DNA of 49,808 bases from Elusimicrobiales bacterium (GCA_028688475.1 JAQTYB010000005.1:1-49808), one strand, 5' to 3'. Shown: positions 1-8,574, counted from the first letter of the stretch. Program-made: numbers and translations. Notes: generated from the sequence alone by a model not told the origin.

Positions 1-230
1 TGCAAACAATCTATGGCGGGGTTTGTAAGCGCGGCTGAGTTGCCCGCGTCGCGGATTTCGGCGGACTCGGCTGTGAGCGTCCAGGCGCGGGCGCCTTTTG
101 CCACCTCAAAGAGCGTCAATTTTTTTATTTTCTGCACAGGAGCCGAGGATTTTTCGGAGGAACTGTAATCCGAGCAGGCGCACAGCGCGAGCGCCGCCAG
201 AAGCGACAGCGAGACCGCCGTTTTACTCAT
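1..230 (-). CDS. lptC: LptC-like LPS export lipoprotein (partial, C-terminus beyond window)
   Basis: Only the first 76 codons are in the window. The ATG at 230 overlaps the last codons of kdsD by 8 bp, so the two genes are translationally coupled. The visible protein starts with a short basic segment, a hydrophobic stretch and a lipobox (L-C-A-C, Cys near residue 18), so it should be a lipoprotein. After a Ser-rich linker it has the pattern expected at the start of an LptC domain (Phe-Glu-Val, then Gly, a Trp, and Thr-Ala-Glu-Ser-Ala). Known LptC proteins are periplasmic and connect the LptBFG extractor to the LptA bridge. A lipoprotein anchor instead of a transmembrane helix is seen in some non-proteobacterial LptC proteins. 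Placement directly after kdsD matches the kdsD-kdsC-lptC order of other bacteria, minus kdsC. Confidence 0.7.
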   Translation of the reverse strand, partial: MSKTAVSLSLLAALALCACSDYSSSEKSSAPVQKIKKLTLFEVAKGARAWTLTAESAEIRDAGNSAALTNPAIDCL

Positions 231-1239
231 CGCCCCGTGCCAGCGGCAGCACTTCGATGAGGTCGCGCTCGTCCAATATGCCGACGGGCTTGCCGTTTTT
301 ATCCACCACGGGGATATTATCTATCCTGCGCGCGGCGATGAGCCGGGCTGCGTCTATGGCGGGAGTGTCCGGCGTTACACTGGAGGGTTTTCTTGTCATC
401 ACCGTTTCCAGCCTGCGCGAAAGCAGGCCGTCATCATTTTGGAGCCCGCGCCGCAGGTCGCCGTCGGTGAAAAATCCCAGCAGCCTGCCTTTGGCGTCCA
501 CCACCGAGGCCGCGCCGAGCCGGGTCAGCGTCATAACCGAAAGCGCCTCTCGCACCGTTTTTTTATGGCTTATGACGGGATTTGCGCTGCCGGTGTGCAT
601 GAGGTCTTTGACTTTAAGCGTCAAAATCTTTCCGAGGCTGCCGCCCGGGTGCAGCCTTGCGAAATCCTCCCTGCCGAAACCCGACAGGCGCATCAGCGTC
701 AGCGCCAGCGCGTCGCCCAGCGCCAGCATGGCGGTGGTGGAGGAGGTGGGGGTTATGTTGTACGGGCAGGCCTCGCGCGGCACTTTAAGCGTTATCGCGG
801 CATCCGCCGCGCGCGCCAGACGGGAGCCGGCCCTGCCCGCCAGCGAAATGATTTTCAGGCCGCGCTCTTTTAGCAGTTCGGCAAGCTTGCACACCTCGCC
901 GGTCTCGCCGGAATAGGAAAGCGCCAGCAGCGTGTCTCCGCCGCAGAGCATTCCCAAATCGCCGTGCAGGCATTCCACCGGATGCACGAACAGCGCGGGA
1001 GTGCCGGTCGAAGCCAGCGTGGAGGCTATTTTGCGGCCCACGAGGCCGGATTTGCCTATGCCGGTTACTGCCACCTTGCCGGAACCCGCGCGTATTATCT
1101 CCACGGCGCGCACGAACTCCGCGTCCAGCACCGCGCCGGTGGCGGAAAGCGCGCGCGCCTCGGCGCGCAAAACGTCCCGCGCCGCCGAAAGCACTTTGCC
1201 CTCGTTTACGGAGCGGGGGTTTTGTGGGGATAAAGCCAT
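223..1239 (-). CDS. kdsD: D-arabinose-5-phosphate isomerase (KdsD/KpsF family)
   Basis: This enzyme converts ribulose 5-phosphate to arabinose 5-phosphate, the first dedicated step of Kdo synthesis. The 338-residue protein has an N-terminal SIS domain (GIGKSG near residue 61, the segment with HGDLGM, an S-x-SGET motif and TSSTT) followed by a tandem CBS pair starting near VKDLMHT, which is the full KdsD/KpsF architecture and length. The open frame extends further upstream to 1422, but residues there look like antisense of the zinc-ribbon gene; the ATG at 1239 aligns with known starts and overlaps that gene by 34 bp. It is embedded in the kdsA-kdsB operon, so it should be the housekeeping isomerase and not a capsule paralogue. 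The 3' end overlaps lptC. Confidence 0.93.
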   Translation of the reverse strand: MALSPQNPRSVNEGKVLSAARDVLRAEARALSATGAVLDAEFVRAVEIIRAGSGKVAVTGIGKSGLVGRKIASTLASTGTPALFVHPVECLHGDLGMLCGGDTLLALSYSGETGEVCKLAELLKERGLKIISLAGRAGSRLARAADAAITLKVPREACPYNITPTSSTTAMLALGDALALTLMRLSGFGREDFARLHPGGSLGKILTLKVKDLMHTGSANPVISHKKTVREALSVMTLTRLGAASVVDAKGRLLGFFTDGDLRRGLQNDDGLLSRRLETVMTRKPSSVTPDTPAIDAARLIAARRIDNIPVVDKNGKPVGILDERDLIEVLPLARGDE

Positions 1240-1469
1240 GGCGTCAGCTCCGCGGGAATGGTGCGCATATTGTAAGGCGGCGGCAGCTTTCTCAGCAGCC
1301 AGTGCGCCGCGAAAAAAACCACCACCAGCGCGGCGTATATCACGGCCAGCGTTTTCAGGTGCCATTTCCATCCCGGAAACCAGGAGGGGGCGAGCGTCAC
1401 GTCCCGCCCGCATTTTTTGCACAGCCGTGTGCCGGTTTTATTTTCCTGACCGCAGGAGGGACATTTCAT
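1206..1469 (-). CDS. small zinc-ribbon membrane protein
   Basis: An 87-residue protein with an N-terminal treble-clef/zinc-ribbon made of two Cys-x-x-Cys pairs (Cys3/Cys6 and Cys17/Cys20), followed by one transmembrane helix at about residues 38-60 and a short proline-rich tail. This resembles the 'zinc-ribbon domain' membrane proteins that are common but uncharacterised in bacteria. It begins 5 bp downstream of the kdsA stop and overlaps the kdsD start, so it is part of the Kdo operon. Its role is unknown; position suggests a link to envelope assembly but that is inference only. A predicted topology would put the Zn site in the cytoplasm. Confidence 0.7.
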   Translation of the reverse strand: MKCPSCGQENKTGTRLCKKCGRDVTLAPSWFPGWKWHLKTLAVIYAALVVVFFAAHWLLRKLPPPYNMRTIPAELTPWLYPHKTPAP

Positions 1470-1474
1470 GATAG

Positions 1475-2302
1475 CTACCTCTTCTTCGCAACGTCGTCGA
1501 GCCTGCTTATTATGTTAACGAGTTTTGGAACGTCTTTCAAGGCCAGGGAATTGGGCCCGTCTGAAAGCGCCTTCGCCGGATTGGGATGCGCCTCGAAAAA
1601 CAGCCCCGCCACGCCCACCGCCGCCGCCGCGCGGGCCAGCACGGGGGCGAAAGCGGCGTCGCCGCCGGTCTTGTCGCCCAGCGCGCCGGGTTTTTGCACG
1701 GAGTGCGTGCAATCGAGAATCACGGGGTAGCCGAATTCCTTCATTATTTCCAGCCCGCACATGTCCACCACCAGGTTGCCGTAGCCGAAGGTGGCGCCGC
1801 GCTCGGTTATGAGTATACTGCGGTTTCCGGCGGACTCAATCTTGGCGATGATGTTTTTCACGTCCCACGGCGCGAGAAACTGGCCTTTTTTCACGTTGAC
1901 CGGTTTGCCGGTGCGCGCGCAGGACAGCACCAAATCGGTCTGCCGGCAGAGGAAGGCCGGTATTTGCAGCATGTCCGCGGCTTGCGCTATCTCGGCGGCC
2001 TGCCAGGGTTCATGCACGTCCATCACGAACGGCGCGCCGGTAAGCTCTTTGGCTTTTCGGATTATGCGCAGCCCTTCCTTTAGCGTGGTGCCGCGGAAAG
2101 CCGACACCGAGGTGCGGTTGGCCTTGTCGAAAGACGCTTTTAGCACGAAAGGCCGTTTGGCCGCGCGGAAAATTTCAGCCAGCCGTTTTACGGTTGCGAG
2201 GTAGCTTTTTTCCGTTTCGATTACGCAGGGCCCCGAAATGAAAGCCAGCGGCCCGGAGTTTGAAAACTCGGTTCCGCCCACGCGCACTTTGATGTTTTTC
2301 AT
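1475..2302 (-). CDS. kdsA: 3-deoxy-D-manno-octulosonate 8-phosphate synthase
   Basis: Condenses arabinose 5-phosphate with phosphoenolpyruvate to Kdo 8-phosphate in the cytoplasm. The 275-residue protein carries the family signatures SGPCVIE near residue 23, KASFDKANRTS, DVHE, the TERG-x-x-FGYGNL loop, DCTHS and the C-terminal FFEAHP segment. A Cys at position 26, in place of the Asn found in E. coli KdsA, marks the metal-dependent class by established family knowledge. The frame is open upstream to 2419, but the ATG at 2302 overlaps the pyrG stop (ATGA) and gives the normal length. Neighbours kdsB and kdsD complete most of the pathway. Confidence 0.95.
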   Translation of the reverse strand: MKNIKVRVGGTEFSNSGPLAFISGPCVIETEKSYLATVKRLAEIFRAAKRPFVLKASFDKANRTSVSAFRGTTLKEGLRIIRKAKELTGAPFVMDVHEPWQAAEIAQAADMLQIPAFLCRQTDLVLSCARTGKPVNVKKGQFLAPWDVKNIIAKIESAGNRSILITERGATFGYGNLVVDMCGLEIMKEFGYPVILDCTHSVQKPGALGDKTGGDAAFAPVLARAAAAVGVAGLFFEAHPNPAKALSDGPNSLALKDVPKLVNIISRLDDVAKKR

Positions 2303-3900
2303 GCTTCCTTTTTGCCTTCGCGCGCTTTGAGCGACGCTTCTATGAACGCGACGAAAAGCGGGTGCGGTTTTGTCGGACGGGATTTTAATTCCGGATGGAA
2401 TTGCACTCCCACGAACCACGGATGTTTCGCCAGCTCGACGGTTTCCGGCAGTTTGCGGTCTTTATACCAGCCGGTCACTTTCAACCCTTTTTTTTCTAGC
2501 GCCTTGACGAATTTCGGGTTGAACTCGTAGCGGTGGCGGTGCCGCTCGCTTATCGTGATCGTTTTATAGGCCGCCGCGGCCGCGCTGCCGGGCGACAGGA
2601 GCGTCGTGCAGGCGCCGAGGCGCATCGTGCCGCCTTTGTCCACGACATCTTTTTGCTCGGGCATGACGTCTATGACGGGGTGCGGCGTTTTTTCGTCGAA
2701 CTCCGTGGAGTTGGCCCTGGGCATTCCGGCGAGGCTGCGGGCGGACTCTATCACCGCGCACTGCATTCCGAGGCAGATGCCGAGGAACGGCTTTTTCATC
2801 TCGCGGGCTATGGTTATTGCGCGGATTTTGCCTTCGATGCCCCTGTTGCCGAAGCCGCCGGGAACGAGGACGCCGTCCGCCGCGCGCAGCCGGGCCTCCG
2901 CGTCCGGGTCTTCCACGTCCACGTAGTCTATGCGGACTTTGGCGTTATTGGCTATCCCGCCGTGGAACAGCGCCTCGCCGACGGATTTGTAGGCGTCCTT
3001 GAGCTTCACATACTTGCCGGCGAGCGCGATGTTGACGGTTTTTTCGGTCTTGCCTATCTTTTCGGTGAAAGCGCTCCATTTGGCGAAATCGTGGCGTTTT
3101 GCGCGTATGCCCAGCAGCATGAGTATCTGTTCGTTTACGCCCTGCGAGTGCAGTATTTCCGGCACCAGGTATATGGAGGGCGCGTCCGGCGCGTCGAGCA
3201 CGGCTTCGCGCGGCACGCTGCAAAAAAGAGATATTTTGGCCTTTATGTCTGCGTCCAGCGGCTTGGAGGCGCGGCAGATTATCATGTTCGGGTCTATGCC
3301 GATTTCGCGCAGTTTGTTGACGGAGTGCTGCGTGGGCTTGGTCTTTAGCTCGTCGGAACTGGGGATGTAGGGTACCAGCGTGACATGGACGTATATGACG
3401 TTGCCCTGGCCGCAGTCAAGCCGCATTTGCCGCGCCGCTTCCAGAAACGGCAGGCTCTCTATGTCGCCCACCGTGCCGCCGATTTCCACTATGGTAACGT
3501 CGAAATCCTTCGAGAGGGCCTTGAAGCGCTCCTTTATCTCGTTGGTGATGTGCGGGATTACCTGCACGGTGGAGCCCAGATATTTGCCGCTCCTCTCCTT
3601 TTCTATTACCGCGCGGTAGACGCTGCCGGCGGTGACGTTGTTGGCCCTGGTCATCGGAATTTCGAGGAAGCGCTCGTAGTAGCCGAGGTCGAGGTCGGTT
3701 TCAGCGCCGTCGTCGGTCACGTAAACCTCGCCGTGCTGAATCGGGTTCATGGTGCCGGCGTCCACGTTGATGTACGGGTCGCACTTTATCATGGTTACGG
3801 ACAAGCCGTTGAGTTGCAGGAGCTTGCCTATCGAGGCTCCGGTTATGCCTTTGCCGAGAGAGCTTACCACGCCGCCCGTCACGAATATGAATTTCGCCAT
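2299..3900 (-). CDS. pyrG: CTP synthase
   Basis: Makes CTP from UTP using glutamine-derived ammonia. The 533-residue protein has the synthetase (amidoligase) domain at the N-terminus (FVTGGVVSSLGKGI at residues 6-19, the MNPIQHGEVYVT segment) and a class I glutamine amidotransferase domain at the C-terminus with the nucleophile in GICLGMQ and a terminal FHPE catalytic His/Glu pair. Length is normal for the family. It sits between kdsB, which consumes CTP, and kdsA, with an ATGA overlap to kdsA, an arrangement also seen in proteobacterial Kdo clusters. No sign of damage. Confidence 0.97.
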   Translation of the reverse strand: MAKFIFVTGGVVSSLGKGITGASIGKLLQLNGLSVTMIKCDPYINVDAGTMNPIQHGEVYVTDDGAETDLDLGYYERFLEIPMTRANNVTAGSVYRAVIEKERSGKYLGSTVQVIPHITNEIKERFKALSKDFDVTIVEIGGTVGDIESLPFLEAARQMRLDCGQGNVIYVHVTLVPYIPSSDELKTKPTQHSVNKLREIGIDPNMIICRASKPLDADIKAKISLFCSVPREAVLDAPDAPSIYLVPEILHSQGVNEQILMLLGIRAKRHDFAKWSAFTEKIGKTEKTVNIALAGKYVKLKDAYKSVGEALFHGGIANNAKVRIDYVDVEDPDAEARLRAADGVLVPGGFGNRGIEGKIRAITIAREMKKPFLGICLGMQCAVIESARSLAGMPRANSTEFDEKTPHPVIDVMPEQKDVVDKGGTMRLGACTTLLSPGSAAAAAYKTITISERHRHRYEFNPKFVKALEKKGLKVTGWYKDRKLPETVELAKHPWFVGVQFHPELKSRPTKPHPLFVAFIEASLKAREGKKEA

Positions 3901-3913
3901 TTATGGACCTCGG

Positions 3914-4660
3914 TTATTTTCCTTGGGCCTTCAGATACGCCAGCGCGCGCTCCATGTCCCCGGGCACGTCTATGGCGGGGCTGTCGCCCCTCAGCACGGC
4001 GCATTTGATGACCATGCCCGCCTCCAGCGCCCGCAATTGCTCAAGGCGTTCGAGCCTTTCCGGCGCGCAGGGGGGGAGTTTCACGAATTTTTCAAGCGCG
4101 GCCCGGCGGTAGCCGTAGATGCCGCAATGCTTGTACCAGGCAACAGCGTCCTTCAAATCCGACAGCTCGTGGTGATACGGCACAGGGCTGCGCGAAAAAT
4201 ACAGCGCCCGTCCGCCCGCGCCCAGCACGGCTTTGACGGAATTGGGATTGGTTATGTCGGAGGGGTCGGTTATCTCGAAGCAGGCGGAGGCGATGTCCGT
4301 CTCTTTGTCCCCCCGCAGGAGGTTTACTACGGCGGACAGGGTGTTTTCGCTGATGAAAGGCTCGTCGCCCTGCACGTTTATCACCAGGGGCTCCTTGCGG
4401 TTTCTTGCGGCCTCGTAAACGCGGTCGGTGCCGCTGGCGCAGTCCGGGCTGGTCAGCACGGCGGCGGCGCTAAATCCGGCGGCGGCGTCCACCACCCGCC
4501 TGTCCTCGGTGGCGATGAGCGTCTCGCCGAGGCCGGTGGCGGCGCAAGCCTCGTATATCCACTGGATGACCGGCTTTCCCGCGATGGGTTTGAGCACCTT
4601 GCCGGGAAACCGGGTGGAACCGTATCTGGCCGGAATGACGAAAAGAACGTCAGTTGCCAT
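3914..4660 (-). CDS. kdsB: 3-deoxy-manno-octulosonate cytidylyltransferase
   Basis: Activates Kdo as CMP-Kdo for transfer to lipid A by WaaA. The 248-residue protein begins with the nucleotidyltransferase P-loop pattern IPARYGSTRFPGK, and carries the diagnostic QGDEPF motif in the middle of the chain and a central Ser-Gly-Thr-Asp segment. Length is typical. The start at 4660 overlaps the end of rfaE1 by 11 bp and the gene ends 13 bp before pyrG, so it belongs to the same transcript. Confidence 0.95.
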   Translation of the reverse strand: MATDVLFVIPARYGSTRFPGKVLKPIAGKPVIQWIYEACAATGLGETLIATEDRRVVDAAAGFSAAAVLTSPDCASGTDRVYEAARNRKEPLVINVQGDEPFISENTLSAVVNLLRGDKETDIASACFEITDPSDITNPNSVKAVLGAGGRALYFSRSPVPYHHELSDLKDAVAWYKHCGIYGYRRAALEKFVKLPPCAPERLERLEQLRALEAGMVIKCAVLRGDSPAIDVPGDMERALAYLKAQGK

Positions 4661-5654
4661 GCTCCTCCAGCGCCTTTATTATTTCGTCTTGAGAAGCGGT
4701 CGCGGTGCCCAGCTTGCCCACCACTATGCCGGCGGCGTGGTTGGCGATTACGGCGGCTTCCTCGAAAGCCGCTCCGCAGGCCAATGCCAGCGTGAATACC
4801 GAGATGACCGTGTCTCCCGCGCCGGTCACGTCGAACACTTCGCGCGCCACCGTCGGGATATGGAACGGCGAATTCAGCGCGGAGCGCCTGAGCAGCGTCA
4901 TGCCGCTTGCGCCCTGCGTTATCAGGACGGTTTCGGAATTGAGCGCCCGCAGTATTTTCCTGCCGAGGTCTTCTATCGGGCGCTGCCCGTCCCGCGGGTG
5001 GGCGCGCATTCCTTCCCAGGCTTCTTTCGTGTTGGGCGTGATGCAGGTTACTCCGCGGTAACGCCGGAAATGCTCCACCTTGGGGTCCACGCAGACCGGG
5101 AGGCGGCGTTTGCGGCATTGAGCCACGAGCGAGGGAATGCTTGACGCCGTCAGCATGCCTTTGCCGTAATCGGACAGTATCGCCCCGCCCGCGCCGCGGG
5201 ACGCTTCGCTGAAGGCGTCAAGACAGCGCTTTACCGTGTTCCTGCCCAGCGGAGCGAGAGACTCCCTGTCAAAACGCACCACCTGCTGATGTTCGGCTAT
5301 GACGCGCACTTTCTCGGTGGTGGGGCGGCGTTCGTCGGGGAGTATGAAAGAGACGTCCACCCCGCGTTCGGAAAGCGAGTTGCAAAGCTCGCCGCGCGCG
5401 CTGTCGCTTCCGGCTACCGAAATCAGGACGGGTTTGGCGCCCAGCGCGGCGAGGTTCGAGGCCACGTTGCCCGCCCCGCCGGGGATGCTCGTTTCTTTTT
5501 TCACATGCACGACCGGCACCGGCGCTTCGGGGGAAATGCGGCCTACCGTGCCCTGCACAAAGCGGTCCAGCATGACGTCGCCGAAAACCGCTATTTTGCG
5601 CCCCGTGAAAGAGCGCACCGTTTTTATAAGCCTTGCCTTGTCGGAGCGTGTCAT
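4650..5654 (-). CDS. rfaE1: D-glycero-beta-D-manno-heptose-7-phosphate kinase (RfaE domain I only)
   Basis: A 334-residue PfkB-family sugar kinase. It shows the N-terminal GGAGNVA motif with surrounding heptose-kinase residues and the C-terminal DVTGAGDT anion-hole/catalytic-base motif. In E. coli HldE (RfaE) this kinase is fused to an adenylyltransferase; here the protein ends after the kinase, so the second activity (RfaE2) must be encoded elsewhere. It phosphorylates heptose 7-phosphate at position 1, the substrate of the gmhB phosphatase found four genes upstream. The product feeds heptose to the GT9 enzymes of the neighbouring clusters. Confidence 0.88.
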   Translation of the reverse strand: MTRSDKARLIKTVRSFTGRKIAVFGDVMLDRFVQGTVGRISPEAPVPVVHVKKETSIPGGAGNVASNLAALGAKPVLISVAGSDSARGELCNSLSERGVDVSFILPDERRPTTEKVRVIAEHQQVVRFDRESLAPLGRNTVKRCLDAFSEASRGAGGAILSDYGKGMLTASSIPSLVAQCRKRRLPVCVDPKVEHFRRYRGVTCITPNTKEAWEGMRAHPRDGQRPIEDLGRKILRALNSETVLITQGASGMTLLRRSALNSPFHIPTVAREVFDVTGAGDTVISVFTLALACGAAFEEAAVIANHAAGIVVGKLGTATASQDEIIKALEEHGN

Positions 5655-5664
5655 GAAATCCGCG

Positions 5665-6492
5665 TCACTTGCCGGAACGGTCCAGTTTTGTCAGCCAGGC
5701 GGTTACGTTGCCGATGAACACCTCGGAGCGCATCATCACCGGGGTGTGGTATTTGTCGTCGGTAATCCAGACGCGCAGGCGCTTGCCTTTCTGCACGAAA
5801 AGCCCTTTTTCGCGCACCTTGGGCTCCACCACGAAGCAGTCGAACTTGCCGATGCCGAGGCTGAGTTTTTCCCTGCCGGTGACTTTCACCACCATGGGCC
5901 AGTTCTCGCGGTTGTTGACGTCGAGTATTATGTCCTTGCCCACTTCCAGCTTTTGCGCGCGGACATAGTAGAGGCTGGAAAGCATATCCTGCACGGGGCC
6001 GGGGATGGAGCCGGACATCTTGTCCCGGTTGCCGCCGCGGTCCATCCATTCTCCGTTGAATTTTTTGCCGGCGAGGTCGAACAGCACCCATTCGTCCCAG
6101 AGATAATGGCCCTCGCGCATAAGCTGCAAATAACCGCGCGAAGCCGAATCCTTGACGCCTATCCACGATTCGTTTATATCCCGCACCTTGAAAAACTTAT
6201 CGGTAACGCTGTTGGTTTTAGCGGTGGAGAGGATATGGTAGCAGGAAGCGTCGCCGCATTTGACAACGTCGCTCACTTCCATTGTCGCATGGCCTACGGT
6301 GATAAGACCCCAGCCGACGGCGAACTCCAGTCTTTCACCGTACCACGGCGCGGGATTTTCCGGCGCTTTCGCGCCGGCCGCGGTGTCGAGCGGGCTGTAA
6401 AGCCGGCCACGGGGCGGTTTGTCCGCGGCGCGCGCGCAAAGCGGCAGCGCGAAAACAATCAGCAGAAACGAGAGTCTCTTCATATTCACCAT
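5665..6492 (-). CDS. DUF3108 family periplasmic protein
   Basis: A 275-residue secreted protein with a Sec signal peptide (a KRLSFLL start, hydrophobic core, cleavage after A-R-A) and a DUF3108-type beta-rich body beginning near WYGERLEFAVGWGLI. Known DUF3108 proteins are periplasmic and have no assigned function. Two ATGs lie close together (6492 and 6483); the first overlaps the stop of the upstream methyltransferase-like gene by 7 bp. Location inside the heptose/Kdo operon suggests a role in LPS or outer-membrane assembly, which is inference. Confidence 0.75.
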   Translation of the reverse strand: MVNMKRLSFLLIVFALPLCARAADKPPRGRLYSPLDTAAGAKAPENPAPWYGERLEFAVGWGLITVGHATMEVSDVVKCGDASCYHILSTAKTNSVTDKFFKVRDINESWIGVKDSASRGYLQLMREGHYLWDEWVLFDLAGKKFNGEWMDRGGNRDKMSGSIPGPVQDMLSSLYYVRAQKLEVGKDIILDVNNRENWPMVVKVTGREKLSLGIGKFDCFVVEPKVREKGLFVQKGKRLRVWITDDKYHTPVMMRSEVFIGNVTAWLTKLDRSGK

Positions 6493-7037
6493 CCGTAATG
6501 CAGTTTTGCCGCCACTATCGCGGCTATCGTCGCCAGGCCCAGAATAGTCATCTGCTCGCGGTTGTAGAGCATCCGGGCCAGCGTGAACCTGTCCGAACTC
6601 AGCGCGGCGCCGAACGCGGACAGGGCGGGAACATAACGCGGCACCGAGTTTTTGTAGTCGGCATACTGCTGCCCGAAAATGTCCAGCAGATGCGTCTCCT
6701 CGGCGGCTACCTGTAGATTGTAGATAAATTTGAATCCCAGCAGCACCGCCAGCACCAATGCCGCCGAGCGCGCCGGATAGGCGGGGTTAAGGCATATCAG
6801 CGAAAATCCCAGCGCCATCAGAAACGAGCCGGCGTAAAGCGGGTTGCGCGTCATTTTGTAAGGGCCGGAAACGGCGAGAGTCTTGTCTTTATAAAGGTTT
6901 CCGGAGGACCACACCCGCAGGCATTCGCCCACGACGGCAAGCGCCATGCCCGCCGCGAAAAGCCGCCACGAACAGGGCTTTGCGATGGCCAGCAGTATCA
7001 GAGTGACAAGTTGAGACAGCTTAATCCGGTATTTCAT
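6486..7037 (-). CDS. isoprenylcysteine carboxyl methyltransferase-like membrane protein
   Basis: A 183-residue polytopic membrane protein. The middle holds the ICMT/phospholipid-methyltransferase signature: GPY followed by TRNPLYAGSFL, then about 60 residues later a conserved E-x-x-x-L, an FG-x-x-Y-x-x-Y element and VPR-x-x-P. These residues form the SAM pocket in characterised members. The bacterial substrate cannot be told from sequence; phospholipid or another lipid is likely given the operon. It overlaps gmhB at its start (17 bp) and the DUF3108 gene at its end. An additional hydrophobic segment at the C-terminus follows the core fold. Confidence 0.8.
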   Translation of the reverse strand: MKYRIKLSQLVTLILLAIAKPCSWRLFAAGMALAVVGECLRVWSSGNLYKDKTLAVSGPYKMTRNPLYAGSFLMALGFSLICLNPAYPARSAALVLAVLLGFKFIYNLQVAAEETHLLDIFGQQYADYKNSVPRYVPALSAFGAALSSDRFTLARMLYNREQMTILGLATIAAIVAAKLHYGW

Positions 7038-7593
7038 GTTTGATTATCCATTTTGCCGCCGATAGAATATCCGCCGTCACGCGGTCCGCCACTTTGCCGC
7101 CATGCTTTTTCAATTGGGCGGCGCCGTGGCCCGTTTTTACGAAAATAGTCGAAAAACCGAGGTTCCTGCCGAATTGCGCGTCGGATTTTTTATCGCCCGC
7201 CATGTAGCACACGGGGGGAGACAGTTTGTAACGCCTTATCAGCCGTTCGCCCATGAGCGGCGCGGGCTTGCGGCAGGAGCATCCTGCGTCCGGCGCGTGC
7301 GGGCAGAAAACCGTTTCGGTTATTTTCACGCCGCGTTTTTTGAAGAGACTTTCAAGCCGCGCGTTAATCGCCCGCGCGGTTTTCCCTGTGAAATACCCGC
7401 GTCCCACGCCGGACTGGTTGGAAACTATGAAAAGCTTGAAACCGTGTTTTTGCAGCAGCGCCAGCGCGGCGGGAGCGTTTTTGTAGACGCGCAAATCCTC
7501 AGGACGGCTGAGGTAATGCCCCGGCCTGTCGTGGATGAGAGTGCCGTCCCTGTCTAAAAAAACGGCTTTGTTAAGCTGCTGCGCGCGCGGCAT
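7021..7593 (-). CDS. gmhB: D-glycero-D-manno-heptose 1,7-bisphosphate 7-phosphatase
   Basis: HAD-superfamily histidinol-phosphatase type enzyme, 190 residues. The catalytic motif FLDRDGTL lies at residues 12-19, motif II is VSNQSG, and the zinc-binding insertion of GmhB is present as a Cys-Pro-His...Cys-x-Cys cluster, followed by GDKKSD (motif III/IV). It removes the 7-phosphate of heptose 1,7-bisphosphate in ADP-heptose synthesis. The gene overlaps the lpxL-like gene by 23 bp. Together with rfaE1 it gives two of the heptose steps; gmhA and the adenylyltransferase are not in the window. Confidence 0.92.
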   Translation of the reverse strand: MPRAQQLNKAVFLDRDGTLIHDRPGHYLSRPEDLRVYKNAPAALALLQKHGFKLFIVSNQSGVGRGYFTGKTARAINARLESLFKKRGVKITETVFCPHAPDAGCSCRKPAPLMGERLIRRYKLSPPVCYMAGDKKSDAQFGRNLGFSTIFVKTGHGAAQLKKHGGKVADRVTADILSAAKWIIKHEIPD

Positions 7594-8509
7594 GGTGCTT
7601 GCCTCCCTTTATAAACCGAATGGCGTCGCCTTCCCGTTTCCAGCGGTTATGCGCCCAGAGCCATAAATGCGGCTCAGCCCGTATCCACGCTTCCAGGCGT
7701 GCGTTGAGCTTGTCTATCAGCGCGTGCATGGTTTCCGGCGAATAGGCGGTATCGGGATATATCGGCTCCTCGAAAGTCACCAGCAGTTTTCCGTTCGCGC
7801 GGGTTACGCGCATGGGCAGCACCGGCGTCTGCAATTTCAGCGCCAGCAGCGCGGTCAGCGGAGTTGTAGCGGCCTGGCGGCCCATGAACGGTGCGTAAAT
7901 GTCGCCCGCCGGGCAGTTCTGGTCCATGAGTATGCCCAGGAATTTGCCGCGCTTTAAATTCCGCACGCAGGAAAAAAACGGGTCCCGATGGAATATAATC
8001 TCGGCCCCGAAACGGGTGCGTATGGCCTTAAGCATGTCGTCCACATACGGGTTGCGGATATGGCGCACCACCGCGCAGACCGGCAGATCCAGCGCTGAAA
8101 TCCCGACGGCGGCGAGCTCCCAGTTCGCAAAATGTCCGAAATGCACTATGGCGCCCCTGCCCTGCCGTTGCAAATCGCGCAATACCTGCGGGTTTGCCAC
8201 CTCAAAGCGGGAAAGAAATTCTTTTTTGCCGAGCTGCGCGGCGGACAGGACCTCCGCGACCACGACGCCCATGTTTTCCCACGATTTGAGCGCGGTTTCG
8301 CGCACCTGGGCCTCGGAGAGCTCCGGCAAGGCCCTGCGGATGTTTTCCTTTGTCAACTCGAAACGCCCGCGCACCAGTCCCGTCGCGGCCCGGCCCATGA
8401 ATGCGCCGGCTTTGACTGCGCGGTCCCACGGCAGAAGGGCAAACAAGACCGTCGCCGCTTTGACAGCCAGATAGCCGAGGAAATGAACCGGTCTTTTGAT
8501 AAAATTCAT
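7571..8509 (-). CDS. LpxL/HtrB-family lipid A acyltransferase
   Basis: A 312-residue protein of the lysophospholipid acyltransferase superfamily that transfers a secondary acyl chain onto Kdo2-lipid A at the inner membrane. It has a short N-terminal hydrophobic anchor, the H-x4-D/E-type motif in the segment HFGHFANWE, a later MDQNCP and the FMGRQAATT segment typical of LpxL/LpxM. A longer start at a TTG (8566) is possible; I prefer the ATG at 8509, which aligns with family members. It is the first gene of the operon that runs to lptC. Whether it is an LpxL or LpxM equivalent is not decidable here. Confidence 0.87.
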   Translation of the reverse strand: MNFIKRPVHFLGYLAVKAATVLFALLPWDRAVKAGAFMGRAATGLVRGRFELTKENIRRALPELSEAQVRETALKSWENMGVVVAEVLSAAQLGKKEFLSRFEVANPQVLRDLQRQGRGAIVHFGHFANWELAAVGISALDLPVCAVVRHIRNPYVDDMLKAIRTRFGAEIIFHRDPFFSCVRNLKRGKFLGILMDQNCPAGDIYAPFMGRQAATTPLTALLALKLQTPVLPMRVTRANGKLLVTFEEPIYPDTAYSPETMHALIDKLNARLEAWIRAEPHLWLWAHNRWKREGDAIRFIKGGKHHAARAAA

Positions 8510-8574
8510 CAACACCAAATGTAATGACGCCGAAAGGCATCCCAGTCCGGCGGACAAAAGCTTCAACCTTAATC

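Noticed and set aside
98..916. 272-codon plus-strand frame at the left edge
   Set aside because: Antisense of lptC and kdsD; Ser/Arg-rich translation with no domain.
3749..4795. 348-codon plus-strand frame over pyrG and kdsB
   Set aside because: Antisense shadow of two well-supported genes.
5299..6498. 399-codon plus-strand frame over rfaE1 and DUF3108 genes
   Set aside because: Antisense shadow; no domain or ribosome site.
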